From Kappaphycus alvarezii (lineage: Eukaryota > Rhodophyta > Florideophyceae > Gigartinales > Solieriaceae), in NCBI GenBank assembly GCA_002205965.3, contig NADL03000545.1, positions 186,001 through 250,000 of the forward strand: 64,000 nucleotides of DNA, given 5' to 3'. This document shows, piece after piece, positions 1-10,439 of this stretch. Below the pieces are notes generated by a model. The model was not told the origin of the DNA. It did no database searches and saw nothing but the letters and a program-made list of their open reading frames with translations. Position 1 is the stretch's first letter; every line of letters begins with the position of its first letter. The position numbers and the translations under genes are program-made.

Positions 1-6
1 TACACA

Positions 7-1179
7 TCAAGTAGGGGTTATTGCCGAACTCGTGGAGACGAGTTCTCGATAACTTCGGATGAGCGACGTTGCTGCGCGCTCTACGTCATCCTCCGTGGTG
101 AACCGTCCGACGCTGAATCGAACCGCGCTGCGCGCCGCCTCGAGCGGCAAACCGATAGCGCGCAGAACGTGGGAAGGCTCTAACGACGCACTGCTGCAGG
201 CGGAACCGGTAGAAGCGGCAACCTCGCGAGCCCCAACAGCAGTGCCTCAGCATCGACCTCGGGAAATATCGCGTTGAGGTTACAGTAGAGCCGGTCAGTC
301 GGACCTTGGATCTGAATCTCGGGGATCTGATCGCGCAGTTTTCTCTCAAGCTTGTCTCTGAGTTTTATTCCTCGTTTAGCATCTTCGCCCAAGTGCTCGG
401 CAGCTAAGGCCGCGGCGGCCCCGAGTCCCACAATCGCCGGAACATTGAGCGTTCCGCTGCGCAAACCACGCTCATGGCCACCGCCGAAGCTTATGGCTTC
501 GATTGTAACCCGTGGATCTCGGCGCCGCAGAAATAACGCCCCAACCCCCTTAGGCCCATAAAATTTATGGCCACTCAGGGACAGTAAATCGACGGGCAGC
601 TTGCGGAGATCCAAGGGCAGTTTGCCTACGGTTTGGCTCGCGTCGACATGGAACCAACTATCTCGAGAACGACAAAAATCGCCTATCATCTCCAGATCCT
701 GAAGCGTGCCGATTTCGTTATTCCCGTGCATGATCGAAACTATACGGGTCTCGTCGCGGAATGCGGCTTCCAGCTCGTCTGGGTAAACCCGCCCATCGGG
801 GTCAACGCTCACGATCGATACCGTATGGCCTCGCCGCTCGAGTTCGGTGACTACGTCGAGAACCGCCTTATGTTCCGTGGCCTGGGTGATGATGTGGCAT
901 CCTGGGAACCGACGCGCTGTACCTTGAATGGCAAGGTTGATCGATTCGGTAGCACCACTGGTAAACACGAGCTCACGGCCAGTGACACCGAGTAAGGATG
1001 CCAGCTCCTCACGGGCCACCTCGACCGCCTCAGCAGCGAACCAGCCATAGGCGTGATGCTTGCTCGCAGCGTTGCGAATGCATCCTTCAAGAATGGTAGC
1101 ATCGCGTCGAGCACGCGAGATCGAGAGGGGTAGTCGCCTGATAATCGAGATAAACCGGGCTTGGTCTACGTTGATCCAC
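7..1179 (-). CDS. Cysteine desulfurase (NifS/IscS family)
   Basis: PLP-dependent class V aminotransferase-fold enzyme that takes sulfur from L-cysteine for Fe-S cluster assembly and tRNA thiolation. Visible: the N-terminal [11 protein letters not shown], the cofactor-binding lysine in [12 protein letters not shown], the [12 protein letters not shown] segment, and the catalytic loop TGSACSSAS with its cysteine near nt 200. Start taken as GTG at 1179, two bases after the stop of the upstream acyl-CoA dehydrogenase gene; stop TGA at 7-9. The frame breaks at about 1109 (one G lost), about 1090 and about 235, which look like base-calling errors because all active-site parts remain. Last gene of a minus-strand run. 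No iscU or nifU is in view, so IscS, NifS and SufS cannot be told apart by context. Confidence 0.9.
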
Positions 1180-1181
1180 CC

Positions 1182-2335
1182 TTAAAAGGTCGCCGCTGCG
1201 CGTTTGAGCTCTTCTCGAGCGATAACTATGCGCTGAATCTCGCTCGTACCCTCATAGATCTGCGTTGCTCGACAATCGCGATAAGCGCGCGCGACGTCGT
1301 ACTCTTCGCTGTAGCCATAGCCCCCTAAGACTTGAACAGCCTCGCGCACGACACGATTTGCCGCCTCCGTCGCGAAGAGCTTAGCCATCGAGGCCTCTCG
1401 GGTGAAACGTCGGCCCTGCTCCTTCATAACCGCGGCACGAAGAACCAACAGCCAAGCTGCATCAAGCTCCACCGCCATGTTGGCCAGTTTAAACTGAAAT
1501 GGCTTGATTTTCCGAAAGAGGTTTTCCGAATTGTTTGCGTTCGGTGGCATAGCGAAGCGCGGTACGTAGGCGCTCCACGCAATCCCGAGAGCTTGGCTTG
1601 AGATCCCGATGCGGCCTCCGTCGAGGGCGGTCATCGCGATACCAAAACCCTGGCCAACGTCCCCGAGGCGACGCTCATCATCGACTTCAACGCCGTCCAG
1701 GCTGAGCGGTACTGTATGCGATGAACACAACCCCATTTTTTTCTTCTGCTCGCCCCGTCGTCATACCGGGCGTGCCTCTTTCGACGAGAAAGCAGGTGAT
1801 CTCGCGACTTTCGGTCGGTCCGGTCTTAGCCCAGACGATGACGACCCCGGCATCATCACCACTGGTGATCCAGAGCTTCTCGCCACGGATCACCCAGGTT
1901 CGACCGTGCTTCGAGGCCCGAGTGGTCATGCCCGCGGCGTCGGAACCGGAGCCTGCTTCGCTCAAGGCGAAGGCACCCGCGTAGTAGTCACCTCCGACCA
2001 ATGGCGGCACAAAACGCTGTTTTTGGTCGTCCGTGCCAAACTCCACCAAGACCTCGGCGACCATATTGGTCACCGCCATGGTTACCGCGACCGAGGCGTC
2101 GACCTTCGCTACCTCCCTCACCGCAGCGGCATAGGCCAAAACCCCAGCTTCGGCTCCACCAACGACGCGGCGACATTAACCCCCATGAGCCCCTGCTCAG
2201 CGGCCTGACGAAGGAGTTCGTGAGGAATACGATGCGCAGCTTCGCGTTCACGGACTCCGGAGCCAATATGTCTTTCGAGAAACGAGCGGTAAGCTCCGCC
2301 ACGGTTTCAGCGACATCGGTGAGCCCAAAGTCCAT
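1182..2335 (-). CDS. Acyl-CoA dehydrogenase (second copy)
   Basis: FAD-dependent enzyme that makes the first double bond of an acyl-CoA in beta-oxidation. Visible: FALSEAGSGSDAAG (substrate/FAD loop), EKLWITSG, ALDGGRIGIS, the C-terminal VQVLGGYGYSEEY and YEGTSEIQR, whose glutamate is the usual catalytic base. Size of about 380 codons fits a short-chain acyl-CoA dehydrogenase. Its ATG overlaps the TGA of the preceding paralogue (TGATG), so the two are translationally coupled. Several frame breaks (about 2150, 1720, 1560) leave conserved blocks in three frames. A tandem pair of dehydrogenases next to a crotonase suggests one is butyryl-CoA-like and the other acts on a different chain length; the sequence does not settle which. 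Confidence 0.9.
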
Positions 2336-3482
2336 CAGCGAGCTAACTCCGCCAGAACCGAACGCGCGATCACGACCCGCTGGATCTCACTGGTACCCTC
2401 ATAGATCTCGGTGATGCGGGCATCGCGAAAATGGCGTTCTGCAGGAAGTCCTTGACATAACCGTAGCCACCGTAGACCTGAAGTGCCTTTGTGGTGACTC
2501 GACCACTCATTTCGCTGGCGTAAAGTTTGGACATCGCTGCTTCTTTTGTAAACGATGACCTTTGTCTTTAAGTGTCGCGCGCGCCAGACGAGCAGACGCG
2601 CTGCGTCAATCTCGGTTGCCATATCAGCCAAAAAAAACTGAATGGCTTGCAAATCCGCGATCGGCGAACCGAACGCCTCACGTTCTCGGGAATATTGCCT
2701 GGCTCCCTCGTAAGCGGCCCGGGCGATTCCTAACGCCTGAGCAGCGATTCCTATACGACCTCCATCGAGGGTGTTCATCGCAATCTTGAAGCCATCGCCG
2801 TCCTCGCCGAGTTGATGCTCTGGCCCCAAGCAAAGCCCGTCGAGAATGATCTGAGTCGTGCTTGAGGCTTTGATACCAAGCTTTTTTTCGTTCTTCGCGA
2901 CGATATAACCGTTACGCTCCGTCGGCACGATGTAGGCGTTGATACCTTTGACGCCTTTGTCGCGATCGCCCATCGCAAGGAGGATGCAAACATCCGCTTC
3001 CTGCCCATTGGTGATCCAGTTTTTCGAGCCAGTGATCACGGTGTCGGATCCTTCTTTGACGGCGACCGTAGTTTGGGCGGCCGCATCGGAGCCGGTGCCG
3101 GGTTCGGATAAGGCAAAACAGCCAAAAGCTCGCCGCTTGCGAGCCCCGGTAACCATGTTTTTTTCTGCTCCTCGCTACCCCACTTCAAAATCGGGTCGCA
3201 AACCAATGAGTTATTGACACTCATGATCACCCCGCAGCTAGCACACCCGGCGGATACTTCCTCCATAGCCAATGCGTACGAGACGTTGTCCATGCCCGTT
3301 CCACCATACGCAGCGGGCACGGCTATCCCCATCAAACCGAGTTCGGCCATGCGCGCGACCTGTGCTCTGGGAAACTCGCCTTTTTCGTCAAGTTCGGCAG
3401 CGACTGGAACCAGCTCCTTCGAGGCGAATTGACGAACGGTCTCGAGCAGCATCGTTTGTTCTTCATTCAGCGTCAGATCCAT
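2335..3482 (-). CDS. Acyl-CoA dehydrogenase (first copy, butyryl-CoA-like)
   Basis: Short-chain acyl-CoA dehydrogenase. The N-terminus starts with MDLTLNEEQTML and the helical domain has GLMGIAVPAAYGGTGMD. The middle beta domain has FALSEPGTGSDAAA and NWITNG; KLGIKASSTTQI and TLDGGRIGIAAQALG follow, and the end carries the catalytic glutamate in YEGTSEIQRVVIARS. KLGIKASSTT is typical of butyryl-CoA dehydrogenases. Frame breaks near 3130 and 2550. It follows the crotonase gene by three bases and its TGA overlaps the ATG of the second dehydrogenase, so crotonase, this gene and the paralogue form a compact unit that would carry a short acyl-CoA through dehydrogenation and hydration. No ETF genes are in view. 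Confidence 0.92.
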
Positions 3483-3485
3483 CGA

Positions 3486-4254
3486 TCACATTCCTTCAAA
3501 GACCGGGTCTCTTTTTTCAAGAAAGGCCTTTGTTCCTTCTCTGATATCTTGCGTTTTAAAAAGTTGGCTAAATGCTTCGCGTTCCCTGACGTAACCCTTT
3601 TCGAGACTGACGTTCATACCGTCGATGATCGCCCGTTTGCTGGCAGTAACAGCGAGAGGTGCTCGTGAAACGATCGCCGAAGCGATCCGACGACAGTAAG
3701 GCAACAGATCCTGACTCTGCACCACCTTTTGAACCAGGCCGACACGGTAAGCCTCCTCGGCACCGATCATTTCCCGGTTAAAATCAACTCGCATGCTGCA
3801 GCAGCCCCGATCTTACGCGGTAAACGTACCGTCCCCCGAAACCGGGCATCAATCCGAGTTTAACCTCGGGCTGTCCAAAACGCGCCGACTCGGCGGCGTA
3901 TATGAGATCGCAAGCCAGTGCCAACTCCAGACCACCTCCCAAGGCAAAGCCGTTGACGGCAGCGATCACAATTTGGGGTAAGGCTTCGATGGAAGCCATA
4001 AGCGCATGGCCCGTCTGTGCGTAGTGTTTCGCCTCAGAGGCGTTCATCTCGCTCATGGCGGCGATGTCGGCCCCTGCGACGAACGCCTTTGAACCCTGAC
4101 CCGTCAGAATCACCGCACGAACGCTGCGATCTTCGGCGAGACGCTCAACACGAAGACCGAGCTCGGCGATCACGTCGTCGTTGAGGGCATTGAGTGCAGC
4201 TGGACGGTCGATGGTGATCACCATGACGGCGCCATCGTGCTCTTGGCGGTCCAT
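3486..4254 (-). CDS. Enoyl-CoA hydratase (crotonase family)
   Basis: Adds water to trans-2-enoyl-CoA, the second step of beta-oxidation, or runs in reverse in butyrate synthesis. About 255 codons, the normal crotonase size. Visible: AFVAGADIAAM (oxyanion-hole region), GFALGGGLELALACD with the first catalytic glutamate, and FGQPEVKLGLMPGFGG with the second. The C-terminal half shows AYRVGLVQKVV and a short tail ending FEGM. One frame break near 3790, just after the GFGG turn, splits it into two pieces. ATG at 4254; an 89-bp gap separates it from rsmI upstream. Both catalytic glutamates are present, so it is predicted active as a hydratase rather than as an isomerase with a changed active site. 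Confidence 0.92.
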
Positions 4255-4343
4255 CTAAAGTTGTCGCTCATCCTCGGTGGTTCCTCTCCATGCCCTAAAA
4301 AATCATGAAAACCGCTTGGCCAGGGGTAAAACTAAACGCTACC

Positions 4344-5170
4344 TCATCGGTCCTTCAGACGTTGAGCCAGAGCATAAACGCTTCTCCTCGGGTGCTCCAA
4401 GATCGCCGCCACCGCCGCAGCGCTATCTCGGGTGCTGAACCCGGCTTGGAAGCAACGCCTGAGAGCCCCTTTGAGGTGTTCGTCATCCACGGTCTTCGAC
4501 TCGAGATCCCAGGGCCCCAGCACCAAGGTGATCTCGCCGCGTATCTCGTCGTCAAGGCCCTCGCTGAGTTCACGAATCGAGCCCACGCGGATCTCTTCAT
4601 AGACTTTGGTGAGTTCACGCAGGAGTCGAGCCGGTCTTTCGCCTTGCACATGAGCAAGCTCACTGAGAGTGCGGCGGATGCGATGCGGCGCTTCGAAGAG
4701 TACGACGACGCCATCATGGCCGCTTGCCCGATCGAGAACTCTGCGGCGCTCACGACCCTTAGTCGGCAAGAAGCCAAGGAAAAGCGAATTATTTGCACAG
4801 AATCCCGAAATCGAGAGTGCTGCCGAAAGAGCTGAGGGCCCCGGTACAGGAGAAACCCGAAAACCTGCGGCGAGAGCCGCCGCGACCAGTCCCGCACCTG
4901 GATCGCTAAGCGTGGCGTACCAGCATCGCTGACCAGCGCAACACTCTTGCCGTTACCAAGAACACGCAAGATCTGCCCGATACGCTCCGCTTCGTTGTGG
5001 GCATGGAGACTCTCGGTGTGACGGGCGATCCCGAAGTGGCGAAGAAGCGACGACGTGCGCCGCGTATCTTCGGCATAAACCGTATGAACTTCTCGCATCA
5101 CCTGCTGGCCGCGCGGCGAGAGATCGCCCAGGTGTCCCAAAGGCGTCGCTACAACGTACAGGACACTCAA
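4344..5170 (-). CDS. rsmI: 16S rRNA (cytidine-1402-2'-O)-methyltransferase RsmI
   Basis: Methylates the ribose of C1402 in 16S rRNA using S-adenosylmethionine. N-terminus VLYVVATPLGHLGDLSPR is the family's signature start (YVVATPIGNLGD in relatives); YAEDTRRT, LVSDAGTP and LFEAPHRIRRTL follow, and the C-terminus shows RGEITLVLGP. The start is TTG, overlapping the stop of yraN as TTGA; no ATG lies nearby that keeps the conserved N-terminus. Two frame breaks (about 4900 and 4770) put the middle of the protein into a second frame. Gene order yraN-rsmI is common in bacteria, as the two are often neighbours. Confidence 0.92.
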
Positions 5171-5529
5171 AGCTCAAAAGCCTCGCGCACCACATCAATA
5201 CGAACGGGTGGCCCTAAGGTGATCCCCACCGCGTCAAAACGCATAGCCGGCCACGGCTTCGGAAACGTTTCCAGAAAATGGTACGCGGCCCGACCGATGC
5301 GAGCAATTTTTGGGGCGTCAATGGTCTCTAAAGGGTCACCGAAGGTTGGGTCCTGACGCATCCGAACTTCAATGAAACACAGCGTGTCACCTTCCCAAGC
5401 GATGATGTCGACTTCCCCGTCAGCGCCACGGTGATTGCGCCTGACCAGACGATAGCCGCGCCGAGAGAGCTCTCGCCAGGCGAGATCTTCTCCAAGACGA
5501 CCCCGAGATCTTCCGCCGACAGCTGCCAC
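5167..5529 (-). CDS. YraN family (UPF0102) endonuclease-like protein
   Basis: Small protein of 120 residues with the PD-(D/E)XK-like fold of the UPF0102 family. Visible: GRLGEDLAWREL near the start, NHRGADGEVDIIAWEGDTLCFIEV with the acidic pair and (I/V)EV motif. Here the usual FVEVK reads FIEVR, so the lysine is replaced by arginine, and KIARIGRAAYHFL follows. The reading frame is unbroken. Start is GTG at 5529; upstream DNA to rplS is open in this frame but has no better start. Molecular role is unknown in the family. Here it sits between rplS and rsmI; rnhB, often found at this place, is absent. Confidence 0.85.
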   Translation of the reverse strand: MAAVGGRSRGRLGEDLAWRELSRRGYRLVRRNHRGADGEVDIIAWEGDTLCFIEVRMRQDPTFGDPLETIDAPKIARIGRAAYHFLETFPKPWPAMRFDAVGITLGPPVRIDVVREAFEL

Positions 5530-5621
5530 TAAGTTCTCAACGTCGTTAACGACTGCGGCACCGCTCAGCTCGGCTGTACTGACATCGGCCCGGTGGATGT
5601 TCGGGCGATCGGCTCGAGCCT

Positions 5622-6093
5622 CTAAGCTTCGGTTTCACTTGCTTCTGAAGCGGCCTCCTCGGCCAGCACGGGTTCGTCATCCGCCACTGCCCCGGGCTCG
5701 ACATCGGATTTGACCGGAGCCTTGGTCTTGTTTTTCTTATCAGCAGCTTTGCCGTAGCGGTCGCGAGCCTTGAGTCGAGCAGCTTTGCCCTGAAGCTTGC
5801 GCAAGTAGTAAAGCTTCGCACGACGAACCTTCCCGGAGCCTACCACCTCGATCTTGTCGATGCTCGATGAATGGAGAGGAAAAACCCTCTCAACACCCAC
5901 GCCGTACGAGATCTTCCGCACAGTAAATGAGGCCCGACTTCCGCCATGGCGCTGGGCGATCACGACCCTTCAAAGATCTGAATCCGCTCTTTATCCCCTC
6001 GCGGATACGAACGTGAACCTTGACGGTATCTCCGGGCCGAAACTCCGGATGGTCTTTGAACTGCTCTTTTTCGACGGTTTCAAGGACGTTCAT
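5622..6093 (-). CDS. rplS: 50S ribosomal protein L19
   Basis: Protein at the 30S-50S interface. Conserved blocks [47 protein letters not shown] and [21 protein letters not shown] are all present. The core is followed by an acidic, alanine-rich tail of about 40 residues ending ETEA, longer than in E. coli. Two frame breaks, at about 5992 and 5966, each equal one G lost from a GGG/GGGG run. An essential ribosomal protein cannot be a pseudogene if single-copy, so this gene is strong evidence that the breaks are sequencing errors. It lies after trmD in the classical rpsP-rimM-trmD-rplS order. Confidence 0.96.
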
Positions 6094-6156
6094 GGCCAGC
6101 CTCCCTACAGCAAGCCGCGCCAGATAACAAAGCTGCTCTGCTCTGACAAGCCCATA

Positions 6157-6853
6157 TTATTGCTCGTGACGACCGTCACTCAGAAGGTCTGGTCGGCGTT
6201 CGATAGTGAGTGTCTGAGCCTGATCTTCGCGCCAGCGCGCTATCGCTTTGTGATTGCCACTGCGAAGTACCGAAGGTACCTCTTCTCCGTCGTAAATCGC
6301 CGGGCGGGTATAGTGCGGATATTCGAGTCGTCCCGATGCAAACGACTCCTCGAGCAGGGAGTCCGGATTGCCCAACACACCGGCGTGCAAGCGAAGGCAG
6401 GCGTCGATCACGCACCACGCCGCCGGGTCACCCGCCGAGAGAATAAAATCGCCGAGGGATAGCTCCCGATCCACGTAGCGACGCACGCGCTCATCGACGC
6501 CCTCGTAGCGCCCAGCAACGAGTATCAAGCCCGCACCTTGAGCGAGTTTCGAAGCTGCTTCCTGGTGAAATCGCTCTCCTCGGGGGTCAGTAAGATCGTT
6601 GGACCTGGGGTTCGTTCCCGCGCCCGGACGATCGCCCGATGCAACGGGCCGACCTGAAGCACCATCCCGCGCCGCCACCGAAGGGCGTGTCGTCCACCTG
6701 ACGATGGCGACCTTCGCCAAAATCGCGCAAATGACTGATCGTCAAACTCGCTGCACCCACGGCGAGCGCACGCCCCACAATGCCCGTTGAAGAGCCAGCA
6801 AGCGCTCTCCAAAACTCGGGAACCAGGGTGATGACTTCAACGCTAAAAGTCAT
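6157..6853 (-). CDS. trmD: tRNA (guanine-37-N1)-methyltransferase TrmD
   Basis: SPOUT-class enzyme that makes m1G37 in tRNAs reading CNN codons and so prevents +1 frameshifting. Visible: EVITLVPEFWRALAGSS at the start, DTPFGGGAGW (a recognisable form of DDxPYGGGxGM), LVAGRYEGVDERV, and the cofactor-binding trefoil-knot segment LSLGDFILSAGDPAA. C-terminal YPHYTRPAIYDGEEVPSVL-type tRNA-binding loop is intact. About 230 codons, the usual size. ATG overlaps the rimM stop (ATGA). Frame breaks near 6680 and 6580 only. Fourth gene of the rpsP operon. Confidence 0.95.
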
Positions 6854-7410
6854 TCACCGAATCCCTGATCGGCTGTGATTTCCCAGAGACCAGGGATAGG
6901 TCGGAGCGTGAGGGTCGCAACACCTGGGTCATAGGCCACAAATGTTTCATCCACCAACGGTAACATGCGCTCTTCTCCGTTGGGGGCTTCAAGGATCAGG
7001 AGATCTTGTCCAGTCGTGCTCGCGACGTTCCTGACGCGGCCAAGCTCTACTCCGGATTCATCGACAGCCGACGCGCCTATGAGTTCGAAGAGATAAGGCT
7101 CTTGCGCATCAGATCGCGGAAGCCCATCGCGATCGACTTCCAGGGCGGCACCTGCGAGAGCCTGAAGCTCCTCACGCACGATGAACTCGTGACTCTTCAC
7201 CAGAAAGCCGTCAGAAATCGGACGTACCTCGCGAATGGTCAATCGACATGTACGGCCACTGCGAAGGGTCGCCCGAAGAAGCAATCCCGGCTGAAGGAGC
7301 TCCACCGCTTCGGCGCTCCCGACGCTTATTTTCAATTCACCACGAACCCCGTGAGCTCGATGCACTTGACCAAAATGCAGCCACGTTGTCGAGGCCGAGG
7401 AATCAGTCAA
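6850..7410 (-). CDS. rimM: Ribosome maturation factor RimM
   Basis: 16S rRNA processing factor that binds S19 and helps 30S head assembly. N-terminal RimM domain starts LHFGQVHRAHGVRGELKI; the C-terminal PRC-barrel contains ELIGASAVDESGVELGRV and MLPLVDETFVAYD. The frame is intact. I place the start at TTG 7410, which overlaps the khpA stop and begins a few residues before the conserved domain; an ATG at 7473 would add about 21 residues that overlap khpA and look unrelated. The stop overlaps the trmD ATG. Third gene of the rpsP operon. Confidence 0.93.
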   Translation of the reverse strand: MTDSSASTTWLHFGQVHRAHGVRGELKISVGSAEAVELLQPGLLLRATLRSGRTCRLTIREVRPISDGFLVKSHEFIVREELQALAGAALEVDRDGLPRSDAQEPYLFELIGASAVDESGVELGRVRNVASTTGQDLLILEAPNGEERMLPLVDETFVAYDPGVATLTLRPIPGLWEITADQGFGE

Positions 7411-7627
7411 GGATCTCGAGGTTTGTTGGTTCGCCTTCTTTCGCGGCTGAGGCGAGAAGGGTTCTGATCGCATGGGCAGTGCGACCGTTTTTGCCGATCA
7501 CCCGACCACGGTCTTTGGCCGCAACACGAAGTTCGATGATCGGTGGCTCACCGTCCACGGTGGAGACTTCGACCGATTCCGGGTCGTGGACGAGGGCTTC
7601 AGCAACATAACGAACGAAAGATTCCAC
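7403..7627 (-). CDS. khpA: KH-domain RNA-binding protein KhpA
   Basis: Small single-KH RNA-binding protein (YlqC family), typically about 75-80 residues, which in other bacteria pairs with KhpB and affects cell division and RNA stability. The KH motif GRVIGKNGRTAHAIRTLL is clear, preceded by ESVEVSTVDGEPPIIELRV. The GTG at 7627 gives 74 residues and a family-typical start (ESFVRYVAEALVHDP), eight bases after the rpsP stop; an ATG at 7672 in the same frame would overlap the end of rpsP and adds a polar extension. Position between rpsP and rimM is the standard one. Confidence 0.92.
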   Translation of the reverse strand: MESFVRYVAEALVHDPESVEVSTVDGEPPIIELRVAAKDRGRVIGKNGRTAHAIRTLLASAAKEGEPTNLEILD

Positions 7628-7634
7628 GATTTCT

Positions 7635-7966
7635 TCAGTCCTCGGTTGCCGCTGCATCCCTGGGGCCTGCATCGGTCGTGTCTTTGACGCTCACCGCAGC
7701 GGAAACGTCCTTCAGGCCCTTAGCGCCCAACACGATGCCCGCACGTGCGATCAAACGCTTCACCGTCGCGCTTGCTTAGCGCCCCGGCTGGCCCACAGCT
7801 GCACCTTTTCTTCATTGAGGGCGAGGGTCTTATCACCGCGGGGGTCGTAGATGCCAACTTGATCGAGGTAGCGACCATCGCGTGGGTTGCGACTATCGGT
7901 CGCGACAATATGGTAGAACGGGCGACGTTTTGCCCCGTGACGCTGCATACGCAAAGCTACGGCCAT
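7635..7966 (-). CDS. rpsP: 30S ribosomal protein S16
   Basis: Assembly protein of the 30S subunit. N-terminus MAVALRMQRHGAKRRPFYH, then VATDSRNPRDGRYLDQVG and YDPRGDKTLALNEEKVQLW are diagnostic. A one-base break near 7775 moves the C-terminal part (ATVKRLIARAGIVLGAKG and a variable tail ending AATED) to a second frame; the stop is at 7635-7637. About 110 residues, slightly longer than E. coli S16. A strong ribosome-binding site (GAGGAG) lies nine bases before the ATG. First gene of the ribosomal operon. Confidence 0.95.
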
Positions 7967-8067
7967 TCGAAGAAATCTCCTCAAAACGATGTGGATAGGG
8001 TCGTGACGGTGACACTCAGACAAGTCAGTGTAAGCCGGGCAGAGCGTTCCAATCGCCACAAAGTCGC

Positions 8068-8097
8068 CGTCTAGCGTTGAGTCAGCGTCGCTGTCAA
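8068..8097 (-). promoter_or_regulatory. Possible promoter of the rpsP operon
   Basis: In the 153-bp gap before rpsP a perfect -35 hexamer TTGACA (8097 to 8092) is followed after 18 bases by TAGACG, a weak -10 match. It is the only good -35 hexamer noticed in this gap. The assignment is inference from consensus only. Confidence 0.3.
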
Positions 8098-8119
8098 GGT
8101 CCAGCAGCGTTGGAACACA

Positions 8120-10439
8120 TCAGCGAATAAGGCGGTAATTATTATTAGGAGTGTTTCCCGGGTTGCGGATCGAGAGTGGTGCATCGGGACGAAAAATGAC
8201 AAGGGAATCGGTCGCCTCGAAGGTTACAAAAAGATAGGGCAGACGCACGAGCGCCGAGTCATTATCGACTTGCGTGCGGTCGTCACCCACTCCGATCGGC
8301 GCTTCGGCAACGATAGCACCGCTCGGTGAAGCCCCGGCAGCCGAACTTGGCACTTGGCGTCGAATCAGCCGACCTGGTTGCTGCACCAGCGTGCTGTCTC
8401 GGACTATAAAACGAAAAGCTTGATCCCGTACGATTTGAGGCGAGCGGTTGGGGTTACCCTCCTGGTAGCGAACGCACGCGTCGCGCTCATCAACGTCACC
8501 CAGGAGATCGTCGCGGATCGCAAAGCTTATCCCGGATTGCTGGCCAGACTCACCTCCCGGGCCAAAACGCTCACCGATGCCAACACGACCAACGTTCGCT
8601 TGATCAGAACGGCCGACGACAAAACTATCGCCCGCGCGAACCTCGTAGCTTACTGCTCTATCGCCCGAGAAACACGCAAGCGGCAGGGGGTCTCCATCGA
8701 GGAGCAACCCGCCAAATTCACGACCAAGCGCTTCAGCGCTCCGCAACCCGATCACCCGGCGCTCGAAGTTGCAAGCATCCGCTGTACCGCGCGTCGACCC
8801 AAAGCGGCCACGCAGCCGTCATCCAACAGACGTGGTCGGGTCAACACGCGAACGATGTCATTGACGCGAACTTGATTCTCAGCAAGGTCTAAGTCTTCGT
8901 CGCTGAGTACCCGCCCCCCAACGAGGAGCGTCCCTTGCGCCCCTCTTCGATTCAGAAAGCGCCCTTCCCACTCGAGACGCACTCCACGTTTCCCTGGAGC
9001 TGACCGGATGCGACCACTACCCCCACACTATCGTCGACGACTTCGCCATCCTCAACCGGATTAAGGCACTCAAAACGCCGCAGATCGGGCACCTCTGGGC
9101 ATTCCGTCAAAAAATCGCCTAGCGCCGCGCTGCGATCGAGTCGCTCACCGCTACCGTCTTCTTGGTCAATGAATCGAAGAGGGGGAAATCCCAGCTGAAT
9201 GGCGCTAGGCTCGCAGTCGCCGTTTTCGACGATTCTCGGATCAAGAGGTGAAGCATCCTCACCGACGCGATCACGCAAAGCCACCCATCGTGTCGAGCTA
9301 CTCCGCCCAAAATTGCTCTCACTGATCACGATGGCGTATTCATCGATAAGCCTGCTCTCCTCTACCGCACCCGCTCCACTTCCCACGGCACAGCTCACCA
9401 CCAAGGGGCGTTGACCTCGTTCCACGCTAAACGTTATTAATCGCCGCGGAATAACACCGAGGAAGAGAGCGTCGTAGCTCTCAGCTGAGGCGGTAAGATC
9501 ACCGGCTTCATCTAAGCAGACCTGTCGGCTGGCCGGGTGAGCCCCGATGCAAGCCTCGTCCAGCTCGGAGCACTCCGAAAGGCATGAAAGCGGTGGAGCA
9601 AGGCGACTATCTGCCGCGAGCTGGTCCCACGTTCCTGATATGTTTTCAAATATTAATAAATCTCGAAATCCAGGACGAGCCACCAAGAGTGCAGTCCCGT
9701 CGCCGCTCACGGCGATATCGCTCGGTGAAGCACCGACTTCTCGCCGTTCGCTCTCGCCGCTTTGCCGGTCGATCCGAACGACTTCGTCACTTGCCGCATC
9801 GGTTACGAACAGCCAACGCCCGTCAAGGGAAGCAGCGATGCGCTGCGGTCGACCCCCGATCGCATAGATGCGGCTCAACCCGATCCGATAGCGCGGCGGC
9901 TCCTCGTCGTTACTTTCGTCGAGGATACGAAGCTCGAGGATCTCCCCTGCTGCGCTCAGCGAGGCAAAAAATCCTCCGACACACGGCGCATCACAGCGCA
10001 TCGGATCGTCTTCGAGATCGACGGGAAGAGAGCCCGAGGGGCCCAAAGGAAAAACATAGACCTCGTCCGCTTCGTCGCGAACTACGAGGCGTTCATCTGC
10101 CTGGACCAGGCGCAGCGCTTCCCCGATAGGATCCAATACGACCACGACTCGACCATCGTCACTCGCAATGATATCGGATGGATTAGGCCCCACCGGGATC
10201 CGGAGAGGATTAAAGACCGAGGGTGCTACAATGAAGTCGGCTTGACCGATACCCGAAGCAACATCGAGAACCCGCAAAGCATCCTCCGCCGAGTTCGCGA
10301 TGAACAGCTTGTCAAAGTTTCTCCCGGCCATCGCCAGGCCTGAGGGTGCCGACAACAGTGCTGCCGAGATCACCTCGTCTTCATCCTCACAGGCGACAGC
10401 CAGAACAAAAATCAAACCCACTGCAACACTACGCTTCAT
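8120..10439 (-). CDS. Lipoprotein with YVTN-like beta-propeller repeats (downstream copy)
   Basis: Protein of about 770 codons with a lipoprotein signal: MKRSVAVGLIFVLAVAC ends in a lipobox whose cysteine is followed by acidic residues, suggesting an acylated envelope protein. The first 350 residues hold propeller-like repeats such as DKLFIANSAEDALRVLD, RWLFVTDAASDEVVRID and PSDIAVSGDGTALLVARP. Several cysteines (CDAPC, CLSECSELDEACIG) suggest disulfides outside the cytoplasm. A long first frame is followed after about 8955 and 8755 by the C-terminal part in other frames. The ATG overlaps the stop of the upstream lipoprotein gene (ATGA). Function unknown; the repeats resemble surface or YncE-like propellers. 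Confidence 0.7.

Noticed and set aside
1182-3482. Reading the broken dehydrogenase genes as pseudogenes or a decaying duplicate
   Set aside because: The same kind of break occurs in ribosomal proteins and guaA; all catalytic residues are kept, and the breaks are single bases.
5530-5621. A remnant of rnhB between rplS and yraN
   Set aside because: Only 92 bp; the open frame here shows no RNase HII motif and is better seen as leader of yraN.
9547-10343. Plus-strand reading frames of 100-190 codons opposite the propeller lipoprotein
   Set aside because: Arginine- and serine-rich translations with no domain, opposite a long intact frame with a clear lipoprotein signal.
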